A stretch of DNA of 35,578 nt from an uncultured Bacteroidota bacterium (GTDB taxonomy: Bacteria; Bacteroidota; Bacteroidia; Bacteroidales; F082). Positions 23,504-33,055 of the stretch are shown here, piece by piece. The notes beneath the pieces are model-generated. The model worked only from the letters and a program-made list of their open reading frames with translations. It was not told the origin of the DNA and did no database searches. The translations under genes and the position numbers were made by a program. The stretch is from assembly GCA_913055825.1 (NCBI GenBank), contig CAJXKB010000029.1, positions 1-35,578 of the forward strand. Reading direction: 5' to 3'. Positions within the stretch are counted from its first letter, which is position 1; the number at the start of each line of letters is the position of its first letter.

Positions 23504-26500
23504 TTATTCTAATTTCAAAGGTTTGTAATTCTTGAAAGGTGTTAAATTAACTTTTTCAGCTGCTTCGCGGTAAGCATTCCATGGCCCGTCGTAAAACTGC
23601 TGAATCCTTTTCACCGTATTTTCAACAATTGTAACGGTTTGTTTCAACGCCAGTTTTTGATTCTCGGTCAAAGGCTGCATATCATAAATGGCCGAATAGG
23701 CACCGCGCATTTTATTGGTAACCAATTTGGGATTTGAATAGATACCCTGGATATTTTTATCAGGGAAAAGCACTTCTGAAATGGCTTTTAACGAGTCGCT
23801 TACCGTTTTACTGATTTTGCGAAGTGCCTTAATTTGATCGGTAGGTTTCTTTCCTTTGGGAATCATTTTTTTCACTTCCATCATGGTTTTTTTGCTCTCC
23901 TTGATACGATCCATTGCCTCGGCCAGTACTTGCACTTTTTTCAGGCCATTAATAACCAAAACACGATCAGCTTTCATAGCATCCAAATTTAGTGTCATTC
24001 TCGGATCGGGTTTCACCGTCAACATCGTTGAATCTTTTTGTCCCTGATAACTGAATACCAGCTTATACGTACCCGGAAATACCGAAGGACCCCCACCCTG
24101 TTCGGGAGCACCGGCTTTTGGTTTTGGCCGTCCGGGGAAACGATAGCCTTTTGTATCGAACCGCCAGACAAACCGGTTTATCCCGGTTTTGGGGATTTTT
24201 GTCAACGTGCGGACCAAATTTCCGTTGTTATCAAATATTTGAACTTTTACCTTTTTGGCTTTGGCAAATTTTTTCATGTTGGCAGGAGATCCCATTCCTC
24301 TCCGGGAAGCAGAAACTTTTAACTGCCCTGCCAGTGTATCACCTTCTTTTACCGAAAAGGTAATCATGGCGCCCAGAGGACGATTTTGTCCATGAAAATA
24401 AGAATCTCCTCCTGCAAACAAACCGGGAGCCCCTTTAGTACTGACTTCATAAGCCACCGGAGGTTGAAATGCATGAATGGTTTGGTCAAGTAACTGAATC
24501 CCATCATGGGCCAGAGCCCGTAAAGGTCTGATATCGTCAAGGATATAAATATCCCTACCAAAAGTACCAATGACCAAATCGTATTCACGAGGATGAATTT
24601 TCATATCCATGGTTGAAACACCATTTGGATAGCCATTTGTCCAATGTGTCCATGTTGCACCGGCGTCAATACTAACATATAAACCATTTTCGGTTCCCAT
24701 AAACATCAAACGGGGTTCAACAGGATCCTGGGCAAAAGAGAGTACATAGGTTGACAATTTTTTCCTGTCAACCATCGACTTCCAAGTTTTACCAAAATCG
24801 GTTGTATGCATCAAATAGGGGGTAAAATCGTTTCGACGGTAATTATTGATCACCACAAAAGCTTCTCCTGCATTATATTTTGAAGCGGTAATTTGCGGAA
24901 TCCAGCTGCCTTCGGGAACGCCTTTCAATTTTGTTCTGAAATTTTTCCAGGTTTTCCCGCCATCGGTTGTCAACTGCAGGTTTCCATCATCGGTGCCCAC
25001 CCATATCACACCTTTTTGCACCGGGCTGGGGGCAATGGCCAGGATGGTGTTATAATTTTCGGCTCCGGTGGCATCATAAGTAAGTCCGCCGCTGGTGTCC
25101 TGATGTTGCTGAGCCGTGTCGTTGGTAGTTAAGTCGGGTGAAATAATTGTCCAGCTGGCACCACGGTCAGTGCTTTTGTGCAGGAATTGACTCCCAAAAT
25201 AAACTGTATTACCATTAAAAGGATCACCGGCAATGGCGGCATTCCAGTTAAACCGTAATTTTTTTCCTTGCGGATGCACCGGACGAACATTTTTCACGTA
25301 ACCGGTTTTCATATCCAACCGCCCCACATACCCTTGTTGCGACATGGCGTAACAATAACGGTCGGAAGTGGGGTCGGGAAGTACATCGAACCCATCGCCA
25401 CCATACAGATTTTCCCAATAGGTGTTTATGATTCCTCCCCGGGCCCATACGTAGGCCGGGCCGCGCCACGAGCCATTATCCTGCATACCACCGAACACAT
25501 GATAAGGCAAATCCATATCTACGCTTACGTGATAAAACTGTCCTACGGGTAGATTCTGAACAAAACGCCAGTGTTTTCCCTGATCGTAGGTAATCGACAA
25601 GCCGCCATCGTTGCCTTCCATCATAAAATCGGGATTTGTCGGGCAGATCCACCAGGCATGATGGTCGGGGTGAATGTTCCGGCCAATCAACGGTTGAAAA
25701 GTTTTTCCACCGTCAATGCTTTTGTTCACCCTGGTAAAGAGCGTGTACACCGTATTTTCATTTTTCGGATCCACATGAATATCAGCATAATAAAAAGGAC
25801 GGCCGCCCATATTTTTAGTGGTGCGCAATTGCCATGTTTTTCCCCCGTCGGTTGAACGGTAAAAGCCGTTCTTTTTCGATTCAATGATAGCATACACCAC
25901 GTCGTGATTACTGGCCGACACTGCGAGGCCGATACGCCCCAGCTCTCCTTTTGGAAGTCCGTCTTTGGCTGTAATTTGTTTAAAATGATCGCCACCGTCA
26001 TAAGTAACATATATTCCTGAACCGGGGCCACCCGATTTAAAATACCAAGGCCAACGCTGATGTTGCCACATGGCCACAAAAAGTTTTTTAGGATTCACCG
26101 GATCGATCACCATATCGGCGACACCGGTTAAATCGTTTACATACAAAATCTTATTCCATGTTTTGCCGGCATCAGTCGTACGGTACAAGCCTCTGTCGGT
26201 TTGATGCCCCCATGGCGACCCGATTACTCCGGCGTACACTACATTGCTGTTTTCGGGGCTTACGATAATCCGGTAAATATTGTGGGTATTTTTAAGTCCC
26301 ATGAACTGCCAGGTATCCCCACCATCCAGCGAGCGGTAAATCCCTTTGCCGGAGGAAAGGCTGTTTCGGGGATTGCCTTCGCCGGTTCCTACCCAAATGA
26401 TATCCGGATTTTTTTGGTCTATGGCAATACAGCCGATGGAAAGTGTTTGTTGTTTGTCGAACACCGGCTTCCAGGTGATGCCTTTGTCGGTTGAACGCCA

Positions 26501-26695
26501 CAGTCCGCCGGATGCAGATCCCACAAACATGATTTTGGGATTTTGGAGGTTTACGTCGATAGCCGTTACGCGGCCGCTCATACCGGCCGGGCCGATACTT
26601 CTCGGTTTCATGTCTTTTAGTTTCGACATGTCGAGCGTTTGTCCCATGAGTGCCACACTCAGGAACAGCGCCATAAATAAAAAGATTCTTTTCAT
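23504..26695 (-). CDS. Secreted sortilin-like Asp-box (BNR/VPS10) beta-propeller protein
   Basis: This 1,063-residue protein has a signal peptide (MKRIFLFMALFLSVALMGQ), so the ATG at 26695 is preferred over one 14 codons upstream. At least eleven Asp-box motifs of the form S/T-x-D-x-G-x-x-W/F are visible (RSTDKGITW, RSLDGGDTW, RTTDAGKTW, KSTDRGASW, LTTDGGKTW and others), spread over the first two thirds. They indicate one or two large beta-propellers like those of sortilin-type proteins or BNR glycosidases. The last third is lysine-rich and helical. Automated annotation often calls this family a glycosyl hydrolase, but no catalytic residues are evident. It is likely periplasmic or surface exposed; function unknown. 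Confidence 0.88.
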   Translation of the reverse strand: MKRIFLFMALFLSVALMGQTLDMSKLKDMKPRSIGPAGMSGRVTAIDVNLQNPKIMFVGSASGGLWRSTDKGITWKPVFDKQQTLSIGCIAIDQKNPDIIWVGTGEGNPRNSLSSGKGIYRSLDGGDTWQFMGLKNTHNIYRIIVSPENSNVVYAGVIGSPWGHQTDRGLYRTTDAGKTWNKILYVNDLTGVADMVIDPVNPKKLFVAMWQHQRWPWYFKSGGPGSGIYVTYDGGDHFKQITAKDGLPKGELGRIGLAVSASNHDVVYAIIESKKNGFYRSTDGGKTWQLRTTKNMGGRPFYYADIHVDPKNENTVYTLFTRVNKSIDGGKTFQPLIGRNIHPDHHAWWICPTNPDFMMEGNDGGLSITYDQGKHWRFVQNLPVGQFYHVSVDMDLPYHVFGGMQDNGSWRGPAYVWARGGIINTYWENLYGGDGFDVLPDPTSDRYCYAMSQQGYVGRLDMKTGYVKNVRPVHPQGKKLRFNWNAAIAGDPFNGNTVYFGSQFLHKSTDRGASWTIISPDLTTNDTAQQHQDTSGGLTYDATGAENYNTILAIAPSPVQKGVIWVGTDDGNLQLTTDGGKTWKNFRTKLKGVPEGSWIPQITASKYNAGEAFVVINNYRRNDFTPYLMHTTDFGKTWKSMVDRKKLSTYVLSFAQDPVEPRLMFMGTENGLYVSIDAGATWTHWTNGYPNGVSTMDMKIHPREYDLVIGTFGRDIYILDDIRPLRALAHDGIQLLDQTIHAFQPPVAYEVSTKGAPGLFAGGDSYFHGQNRPLGAMITFSVKEGDTLAGQLKVSASRRGMGSPANMKKFAKAKKVKVQIFDNNGNLVRTLTKIPKTGINRFVWRFDTKGYRFPGRPKPKAGAPEQGGGPSVFPGTYKLVFSYQGQKDSTMLTVKPDPRMTLNLDAMKADRVLVINGLKKVQVLAEAMDRIKESKKTMMEVKKMIPKGKKPTDQIKALRKISKTVSDSLKAISEVLFPDKNIQGIYSNPKLVTNKMRGAYSAIYDMQPLTENQKLALKQTVTIVENTVKRIQQFYDGPWNAYREAAEKVNLTPFKNYKPLKLE

Positions 26696-26737
26696 GGTTT
26701 TGAGGTTTTGGTGATTTTTAGCCCAAGCAAAATACAA

Positions 26738-27058
26738 GGGTTTAATAAATTATCGGGTAAATTTATGAAAATTATAACATTATCCCGTGAGTACCACAAA
26801 AAACTAAACCACTATGGATTAGAATATCATCTGTTTTGACTCAATTACACGGCGTTTTGAAGTTTGGATATGCAGAAGTTTTTGAAATTGAATATTATTT
26901 GATAATTGATAGTTGTGCTTCATGCTAAATATTTATTATTGATGTGCCGGAATCAATCCCTTCGGGATTTTTGACAAAATTAATAACTACCATCAGCGCA
27001 TCAAAATAGGAATTAGCCGGCTTCATGCTAAGACCCCGTAAAAAAAGAGATGAAATAC
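26738..27058. other. Intergenic interval without a recognisable gene
   Basis: This stretch separates two divergent units. It holds a short AATCCC-TTC-GGGATT hairpin followed by TTTTT near 26970 and an ATG-started 24-codon frame near 26764, neither convincing as a functional element. Nothing else is apparent. Confidence 0.5.
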
Positions 27059-27097
27059 TTGGAACATATCTCTTTTTGATATACCTTTGTAGTATAT
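27059..27097 (+). promoter_or_regulatory. Promoter and operator of the toxin-antitoxin pair
   Basis: TTG at 27059-27061 is followed after 20 nt by TACCTTTG at 27082-27089. A perfect 6-bp inverted repeat, ATATAC-N7-GTATAT (27079-27097), straddles the -7 box. The antitoxin or its complex with the toxin would repress transcription by binding there. Confidence 0.65.
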
Positions 27098-27109
27098 AAA
27101 TTTTAAATC

Positions 27110-27340
27110 ATGAAAAACGTATCACTGAAAATTGATGATTCGATTTTTGGAGAGACTGAAAAAATACTTTCCAGAATCAAAAAGCCTCGAAACAGATATA
27201 TTAACGAGGCAATAGACTATTATAACAGACTGCAAAGACGGCTGTTCTTAGAACAAAGACTTAAAATGGAATCGGAATTAGTGATGAATGATTCAATGAC
27301 TGTGCTAAAAGAATTCGAGGAGATTGATTATGTTGACTAA
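27110..27340 (+). CDS. Ribbon-helix-helix antitoxin of a MazF-type system
   Basis: This 76-residue protein has a ribbon-helix-helix look: a short N-terminal strand (KNVSLKIDD), then two helices ending in RNRYINEAIDYYNRL. The basic RRLFLEQRLKME segment and an acidic tail (KEFEEIDYVD) follow, the tail being suited to binding the toxin. It precedes the toxin gene with an 11-bp overlap, the usual antitoxin-first order. It should neutralise the MazF-type RNase and repress its own promoter. Confidence 0.82.
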   Translation: MKNVSLKIDDSIFGETEKILSRIKKPRNRYINEAIDYYNRLQRRLFLEQRLKMESELVMNDSMTVLKEFEEIDYVD

Positions 27341-27677
27341 ACAATTCGAAATTTGGATAGCAGACTTAAATCCGAAGATTGGAACAGAACCCGGAAAAAC
27401 CAGACCAGTTTTAGTTGTCCAGACCAACTTATTGAATAAGGTTCCTCATCCTTCAACCATAATTTGCCCTATCACCACAAATGTAAAAAAAGACTCTGAG
27501 ATTTTAAGAGTACATCTGAGAAAAGGGACTGCAAACTTACACCAAGACTGTGACATAATGATTGACCAAGTAAGAGCAATTGACAATAAAAGACTTATAA
27601 AAAGAATTGGAAAATTAACACAGGAATTAAGTGATATTGTTAAAGATAACTTGAAAATAATAATAGACTTGGAATAA
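27330..27677 (+). CDS. MazF/PemK family endoribonuclease toxin
   Basis: This 115-residue protein begins MLTKQFEIWIADLNP and continues with GTEPGKTRPVLVVQTNLLN, the conserved MazF/PemK fold opening in which the arginine of GKTRP is the likely catalytic base. Later pieces ICPITTN and CDIMIDQVRAID also match. It should cleave mRNA at a short sequence motif when free of antitoxin. The ATG at 27330 is preferred, because an AGGAG Shine-Dalgarno (27318-27322) sits seven bases upstream; a TTG two codons earlier is less likely. Target sequence unknown. Confidence 0.88.
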   Translation: MLTKQFEIWIADLNPKIGTEPGKTRPVLVVQTNLLNKVPHPSTIICPITTNVKKDSEILRVHLRKGTANLHQDCDIMIDQVRAIDNKRLIKRIGKLTQELSDIVKDNLKIIIDLE

Positions 27678-27750
27678 AGCACGAAAGCACAACAAAGGCT
27701 CATTGTGAATCGTTTTAACTAACGATGTAACCAATTAATCGTTTGGAAAA

Positions 27751-27792
27751 AGCCCGTGTTAAAGCTGTAAGCATACTTTATGCTTAAAACGG
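27751..27792 (-). terminator. Probable terminator of the M64 peptidase gene
   Basis: On the minus strand CCCGT pairs with ACGGG around an internal TATGCTT/AAGCATA-type hairpin, followed by CTTTTT. It lies between the convergent toxin and peptidase genes and downstream of the GC-rich element. Confidence 0.5.
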
Positions 27793-27800
27793 GAATAATC

Positions 27801-27945
27801 AGGCAGGGATGGAAGCGGCAGCTCCTGCCGGCGAAAGGGGATGTGGAGCAGGCAGCAGGCAGCGACCGCAGGGAGCTCGCCTGCTGCCGTTGCGAAACAC
27901 CGCTTTTAACGGCAGGACTATAGCGGACAGCCCGGCAGCCTGCCA
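27801..27945. repeat. GC-rich structured intergenic element
   Basis: The stretch is far more GC-rich than its surroundings. It contains a perfect hairpin CGGCAG-CTC-CTGCCG (27816-27830), a 10-bp inverted repeat GGCAGCAGGC/GCCTGCTGCC (27851-27860 and 27879-27888) and an outer GGCAGG/CCTGCC pairing (27802-27807 and 27939-27944). Its ends, GGGATGGAAGCGG and ATAGCGGACAGCCCG, resemble, from memory, a recurring intergenic element of Bacteroidota with a variable centre. It may be a structured RNA or a REP-like repeat. Confidence 0.55.
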
Positions 27946-27988
27946 AAATAAAATACTACAAGCAGCAATTCAGACGACGATAAGCGGT

Positions 27989-29257
27989 TTACTTTGTATA
28001 AAAGTCGATCATTTTTTGTATGGCTTCGCGGCAAGCCGGGCAGAAACGGTTACCGTTGAAGGTGTTCATCAAACAATCCTGCATGGGCCGGTACATACCT
28101 TTGGGCTCGTAACCACCGCCTTCAAAGGCACCTACCGTATTACGAAACTTTTTTTTCGCCGGCGTGGGGATGGGCGTGCCGGGTTTCACAAGGTGCTTCC
28201 ACTTTTTATCAAAACGTTTTAAGGTGGTAATGTTGGGCTCCCATGGCTCTATGTTCAGATTGTAAAAAGTACCGTAAGCCGTTGAATTGTCGTAATATTC
28301 ATCAGCGAGGCCTGCAAATCCATGGCCAAATTCATGAATCAGGATTTTAGCCGATTGCCGGTTGCTGTTGACACTTACATTATAATAGTTAAAAATGGCA
28401 CCACCGCCGTATTTTTTACTATTGACCAAAATATAAATCTGGTCGTAAGGGGCGTTGGCCGCGAGGTCGCAAACGCTTTTGTCGTCCATAGTCATCAGGT
28501 AGCGCTCGCTGTTAAAAGTATAATAACTGGTGTTCAAAATGGTATTTTTCCATATTCCCTTTGCGGGGATGTCGGTTCCGGACTCCTGCGAAGGGGCCAA
28601 CACCGCCCTGAAATTGAATTTATCCCTGTTGTGGGTATAAGGCGCAAAAGTGAAAAAATCGCTCACAAATTTCCGGCAATCGTTGATAAAACGACCCATC
28701 CCGGCCTCGGTATAGCCTTCGGGCAAAATCACAATATCCACTTTTTTTGCAGGATCACCATTGACTTTTACGTCAAAAGCAGGATAAACCAACCGGCGGT
28801 CATGTTTGATGAAATAATTATCGGTATCTACTTCATAGGAGAACTTTTTTACAAAAACCCCATCCCAATTGCGGCTGTAAAGTTCAATACGCACATTTTC
28901 TTTGGGATATGGTATAATGACAGACTCGGAAAACGTCCGGGTTGTTTTTTTGGCTTCGGCAGTAGTTTGCCATTCCCTGAAAAGCGTGGAATAACCTCTT
29001 GAATAGAGCAAAGAATCATTTTTTACATTAAAGACCTTCACATAATAATTGCCATAATTAAAGGTGTCGACCAAATTTATTTTGGAACCGCCCCAATAAG
29101 GTTGCTGAATTAATTCGTCGAACGAATAAAATTCGCTGCTGTCGTTTCCGCTGTGGTAATAGCCCAAGCGGAGGCTTTTGTTTTCAAAATACTTGTCAAA
29201 CTGGGCCTGAACACTCAAGGTGAACAACATCAAACTTAAAAAGAAGATTTTTTTCAT
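27989..29257 (-). CDS. Secreted M64 family metallopeptidase
   Basis: This 422-residue zinc peptidase has a signal peptide (MKKIFFLSLMLFTLSVQAQ). An N-terminal beta domain covers about residues 20-165, and the catalytic domain contains LIHEFGHGFAGLADEY. In it H308, E309 and H312 form HExxH, with D319 next to E320 as the probable third ligand. PEGYTEAGMGRF and KFNFRAVLAPSQESGTDIP are family blocks, and the C-terminus holds a CxxC (CPAC). M64 includes bacterial IgA-degrading peptidases, but most homologues have no known substrate. It should act in the periplasm or outside the cell. Confidence 0.92.
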   Translation of the reverse strand: MKKIFFLSLMLFTLSVQAQFDKYFENKSLRLGYYHSGNDSSEFYSFDELIQQPYWGGSKINLVDTFNYGNYYVKVFNVKNDSLLYSRGYSTLFREWQTTAEAKKTTRTFSESVIIPYPKENVRIELYSRNWDGVFVKKFSYEVDTDNYFIKHDRRLVYPAFDVKVNGDPAKKVDIVILPEGYTEAGMGRFINDCRKFVSDFFTFAPYTHNRDKFNFRAVLAPSQESGTDIPAKGIWKNTILNTSYYTFNSERYLMTMDDKSVCDLAANAPYDQIYILVNSKKYGGGAIFNYYNVSVNSNRQSAKILIHEFGHGFAGLADEYYDNSTAYGTFYNLNIEPWEPNITTLKRFDKKWKHLVKPGTPIPTPAKKKFRNTVGAFEGGGYEPKGMYRPMQDCLMNTFNGNRFCPACREAIQKMIDFYTK

Positions 29258-29434
29258 TTTTTGTGTATTTTTTCGGATAACAAATGTAACCTTTTTCTAT
29301 TTTCCACCTCATTCGCGTTGCAAACGAGGACGCATTTCCGGTCTGCATTTATAACCTACAACATGGGGGATTTCTCCTCACTCCGTTCGTCGAAGTTAAC
29401 TGTGCTCAAATGCAAACATTTATCATAAATTTAA

Positions 29435-29442
29435 TACATTTG
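29435..29442 (+). promoter_or_regulatory. -7 box for the DUF5916 gene
   Basis: TACATTTG lies about 30 bp before the GTG start codon. No clear -33 element is present. Confidence 0.5.
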
Positions 29443-29471
29443 CTGTGTCAACCAAACCATAAATCACAATC

Positions 29472-31652
29472 GTGAGCAAAATTAAATTTATACTAAAAAG
29501 TAAAAAGCCGTATGCGCTTTTTCTTGTTTTTATATTGTTTACGCAAATTATTGAGGCCCAGACATCGACACCCAACACACTTCATGCGAAACGAATTAAT
29601 ACCCCCATAAAGTTAGATGGCAGGTTAAACGAAAAAGTTTGGCAAACAGCCAACAGGATTTCAAATTTTACCCAACGCGAATTAAAAGAGGGTCAGCCCG
29701 CCACCGAAAAGACACAGGTAGCCGTTTTATACGACAGTAAAAATATGTACATAGGTGTTTGGTGTTTTGACAAGCACCCCGATAAAATAGTGGCCAGCCA
29801 AATGAAAAGGGACTTTGATTATGGCACGGACGATAATTTTATGGTAATCATGGACACCTACGGCGACAGCCGCACAGCTTATCTGTTTGTGACCAACCCC
29901 AATGGGGCCCGCAGCGATGCGATGATTTCCGGAAACGGCCATTCGCGCAATTACAGTTGGGATGGTGTGTGGGATGTTAAAACAAGTAAAACCGCCGGAG
30001 GCTGGTTTGCCGAATTTGAAATTCCGTTTTCTACGTTACGGTTTAAACAAGGAGGCATCCAAACCTGGGGACTCAATTTTGAGAGGGATATCCGGCGCAA
30101 ACGCGAGCAGGACCTGTGGCAGGGGTGGTCGCGAGATGCACGGTTGACACAGGTTTCGAGGGCCGGACACCTTGTGGGGTTAAGCGGGCTCAACAAAACA
30201 TCACTCATCGAATTAAAACCTTACGTTATCGGAGGGCTCGCTAAACAAGCGGGTGAAAAAACGAAAGCCACCGGAAACATTGGTGGCGACTTAAACTACC
30301 TTATCACTCCTACTTTAAAGCTGAATCTTACTTTTAATACCGATTTTGCACAGGTTGAATCGGATCGTATGCAGGTAAACCTCACCCGTTTTTCGTTGTA
30401 TTATCCCGAAAAACGGGAATTTTTTCTGGAAGGGGCCAACTATTTCAGTTTTGGGCTGGGGCACAGTACACAGCCTTTTTATTCGCGTCAAATCGGCCTG
30501 GCCCCCGACGGCTCCACTGTTCCCATCATTGGGGGTGCTCGCATTATGGGCCGGTCGGGCAAAGCTTCCATTGGGGTTATGAATATTCAAACCGCCCGTA
30601 AAGATTCTACACCCACCACAAATTACTCGGTGGTGCGATGGAAACAGGACATTTTAAAAGAATCGAGCGTGGGGATTATTGCAGTCAGCAAATTGCAGAA
30701 AGGCAGACAAAATTATGTGTACGGTACCGATTTTACCTATTATAATTCACACTTCAAAGGGAATAAAAATATCTCTTTTGGCGGAGCCGTTGCACAAAGT
30801 TACACCTCTGACCGAACAAAGAAAACAGGTTTATCGAGCCGGATATTTTTTGATTATCCCAACGATTTGATTGATTTTTCTGCCATATGGGATCGATCAG
30901 GACCCGAATTTAATCCGGAAGTGGGCTATCAGCGGCGTACGGCATATCAGATGATTAATGCGGATTTCCGGATTAAACCCCGCTTCAAAAAAATCCCGTG
31001 GGTGCAACAATTTGTTTTTAAGCCTTTTGATTTTAATTATTATCTGGATGATGTAACTCATAAGCTGCAGTCGTTTTGGTCCGAATTCAGGCCACTGGGA
31101 TTTACACTGCGAAGTGGGGAAGATTTTGAATTTAACATTCAGCGAAAAGCGGAAAACCTGACAGAAAATTTTGAAATTCATGATGGGGTGGTTATCCCGA
31201 CAGGAGAATACTGGTTTACCGATTGGGAACTTCAGTTTAGTACTTTCGACGGCCGAAAAGTTTATGGAGGCGTTTTCGTTAATTGGGGCGGCTTTTACAA
31301 TGGAAAGCAAACCATTCTTGCAGGTGAATTTACCTGGCAACCCAACCGTTTTATCAAGTTCAGCTCCGATTACAGCCAGCACCGCATCTCGTTGCCCGAA
31401 GGCAATTTCATTGTTCACGAAATTAGCAGCCGCATCGACTTTGCCATGAATCCCGATTTATTCGGCTCAGCTTTTGCCCAATGGAACAATGAAGACAAAG
31501 AGGTTCTGCTAAACTTTAGGGTTAACTGGATCCCCAAACCGGGGGCTAACCTCTATTTTGTAGTGAACCAAGGCTACAATACACAAACTCACCACTTTGA
31601 CAGCGAGTACACCACCGTACAGGTAAAATTGATTTGGCGATTTGTGTTGTAA
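29472..31652 (+). CDS. DUF5916 protein with an N-terminal carbohydrate-binding-like domain
   Basis: This 726-residue protein starts with a signal peptide (SKIKFILKSKKPYALFLVF, cleavage after EAQ). Next is a family-9 carbohydrate-binding-like domain (about 35-225: PIKLDGRLNEKVWQTANRIS, then TKTQVAVLYDSKNMYIGVWC). The larger C-terminal DUF5916 region (about 240-726) is rich in amphipathic strands and ends with VKLIWRFVL, so a beta-barrel in the outer membrane is likely. The start codon is GTG at 29472: a stop lies four codons upstream in frame and no ATG is nearby. Its role is unknown; Bacteroidota genomes often carry several copies. Confidence 0.88.
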   Translation: MSKIKFILKSKKPYALFLVFILFTQIIEAQTSTPNTLHAKRINTPIKLDGRLNEKVWQTANRISNFTQRELKEGQPATEKTQVAVLYDSKNMYIGVWCFDKHPDKIVASQMKRDFDYGTDDNFMVIMDTYGDSRTAYLFVTNPNGARSDAMISGNGHSRNYSWDGVWDVKTSKTAGGWFAEFEIPFSTLRFKQGGIQTWGLNFERDIRRKREQDLWQGWSRDARLTQVSRAGHLVGLSGLNKTSLIELKPYVIGGLAKQAGEKTKATGNIGGDLNYLITPTLKLNLTFNTDFAQVESDRMQVNLTRFSLYYPEKREFFLEGANYFSFGLGHSTQPFYSRQIGLAPDGSTVPIIGGARIMGRSGKASIGVMNIQTARKDSTPTTNYSVVRWKQDILKESSVGIIAVSKLQKGRQNYVYGTDFTYYNSHFKGNKNISFGGAVAQSYTSDRTKKTGLSSRIFFDYPNDLIDFSAIWDRSGPEFNPEVGYQRRTAYQMINADFRIKPRFKKIPWVQQFVFKPFDFNYYLDDVTHKLQSFWSEFRPLGFTLRSGEDFEFNIQRKAENLTENFEIHDGVVIPTGEYWFTDWELQFSTFDGRKVYGGVFVNWGGFYNGKQTILAGEFTWQPNRFIKFSSDYSQHRISLPEGNFIVHEISSRIDFAMNPDLFGSAFAQWNNEDKEVLLNFRVNWIPKPGANLYFVVNQGYNTQTHHFDSEYTTVQVKLIWRFVL

Positions 31653-31686
31653 TGGTGAATGATGAATAGTTATTAGAGAACATTTG

Positions 31687-33051
31687 TCATCCAAATAATT
31701 CGGAAAGTACTTCTTCAATTTTTGCAACACCTACTATCTCAATGTGATACCTGCTTTTATCCAGCCCTTTAAGATTAAATTTGGAGATAACGACCTTCTC
31801 AAACCCAAGTTTTTCGGCTTCCAGTATCCGGTTTTCCACATGGGCTACTGACCGGATCTCGCCGGAAAGGCCTACTTCGGCAGCAAAACATGTATTTGTT
31901 GAAAGTGCAATATCTTCAAGTGATGATAAAATGGCTGCTACAATTGCCAGGTCGATGGCCGGATCATCAACGCGAATACCTCCGGCAATATTCAAAAAGA
32001 CATCTTTAGTACCCAGCTTAAACCCGCTACGTTTTTCGAGTATAGCCAGCAGCATGTTCATGCGCCTCAAATCGAAACCCGTTGCCGAGCGCTGCGGTGT
32101 ACCATAAGCAGCATTTGTTACCAAAGCCTGCGTTTCGACCAGCATGGGTCGTTGTCCTTCAATCATGGCGGCAATGGCCACGCCACTTGCAGCTTCTTCC
32201 CGTTGTGAAAGAAGTATTTCGCTGGGATTGTTTACTTCGCGCAGACCACCGACATGCATCTCAAAAATACCCAACTCAGAAGTTGAGCCAAAACGGTTTT
32301 TCACCGAACGTAAAATCCGAAAACCATAGTGTTGATCACCCTCAAAATGCAAAACTGTATCCACCATATGCTCCAGCACTTTAGGCCCGGCCAGATTGCC
32401 GTCTTTGGTGATATGGCCAATGAGTAACACCGGCACATGAGTAGATTTGGCAAATCGCATTAGCTCGGCTGCCGTTTCACGGATTTGCGAAATACTACCC
32501 GGCGAAGAATCAAGCGTGTCAGTGTAGAGGGTTTGAATAGAATCGACAATGAGTATTTCCGGCTCCAGCGTTTCTATTTCCTTAAAAATATCAGTGGTAA
32601 AAGTTTCATTCAGGATGTAACAAGCGTTATTTTCAATGCCAATACGGTCGGCACGCATTTTAATTTGCTGTTTACTTTCTTCGCCCGAAACGTACAAAAC
32701 CCGTTTCCCTTTTATGTTTAAGGCGGTCTGTAATAAAAGGGTTGATTTCCCTATACCGGGTTCACCTCCTATTAGCACCACAGAGCCGCTTACCAGCCCA
32801 CCGCCCAGCACACGATTAAGTTCTGCATTTCGGGTATCCGTACGTTCTTCTTTTTCTGAAGTTATTTTACCAATGGCAACAGGATGCGATTTCTTTTCCC
32901 CTTTCTTGATACCGTGCTTTTTGTCGTCGCTTTTGCTGATTACCTCTTCCACAAAAGTGTTCCATTCGCCACAAGACGGGCATTTGCCTAACCATTTTGC
33001 AGATTGATATCCGCAATTCTGACAGAAATAGGTGGTTTTTGTTTTCGCCAT
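31687..33051 (-). CDS. radA: DNA repair protein RadA
   Basis: RadA helps process branched recombination intermediates alongside RecA. The 454-residue protein has the N-terminal zinc finger (C10, C13, C24, C27), a Walker A GGEPGIGKST (95-104), the RadA-specific KNRFG motif (251-255) and a C-terminal Lon-type protease-like domain (about 290-450, GTPQRSATGFDLRRMNMLLAILEKRSG). Length and order are those of complete bacterial RadA. The ATG at 33051 matches the family's usual N-terminus and lies four bases past a -7 box, so the mRNA may be leaderless. It converges with the DUF5916 gene, 34 bp between stops. Confidence 0.97.
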   Translation of the reverse strand: MAKTKTTYFCQNCGYQSAKWLGKCPSCGEWNTFVEEVISKSDDKKHGIKKGEKKSHPVAIGKITSEKEERTDTRNAELNRVLGGGLVSGSVVLIGGEPGIGKSTLLLQTALNIKGKRVLYVSGEESKQQIKMRADRIGIENNACYILNETFTTDIFKEIETLEPEILIVDSIQTLYTDTLDSSPGSISQIRETAAELMRFAKSTHVPVLLIGHITKDGNLAGPKVLEHMVDTVLHFEGDQHYGFRILRSVKNRFGSTSELGIFEMHVGGLREVNNPSEILLSQREEAASGVAIAAMIEGQRPMLVETQALVTNAAYGTPQRSATGFDLRRMNMLLAILEKRSGFKLGTKDVFLNIAGGIRVDDPAIDLAIVAAILSSLEDIALSTNTCFAAEVGLSGEIRSVAHVENRILEAEKLGFEKVVISKFNLKGLDKSRYHIEIVGVAKIEEVLSELFG

Positions 33052-33055
33052 GCGA

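Noticed and set aside
26764-26838. Short ORF MKIITLSREYHKKLNHYGLE and onward
   Set aside because: It has only about 24 codons, no family and no clear promoter; a coding-like stretch follows in another frame, but a gene cannot be supported.
27809-28222. Plus-strand 137-residue ORF over the GC-rich element
   Set aside because: It overlaps the M64 peptidase gene on the other strand and its amino acids come from the structured GC-rich repeat; no family is recognisable.
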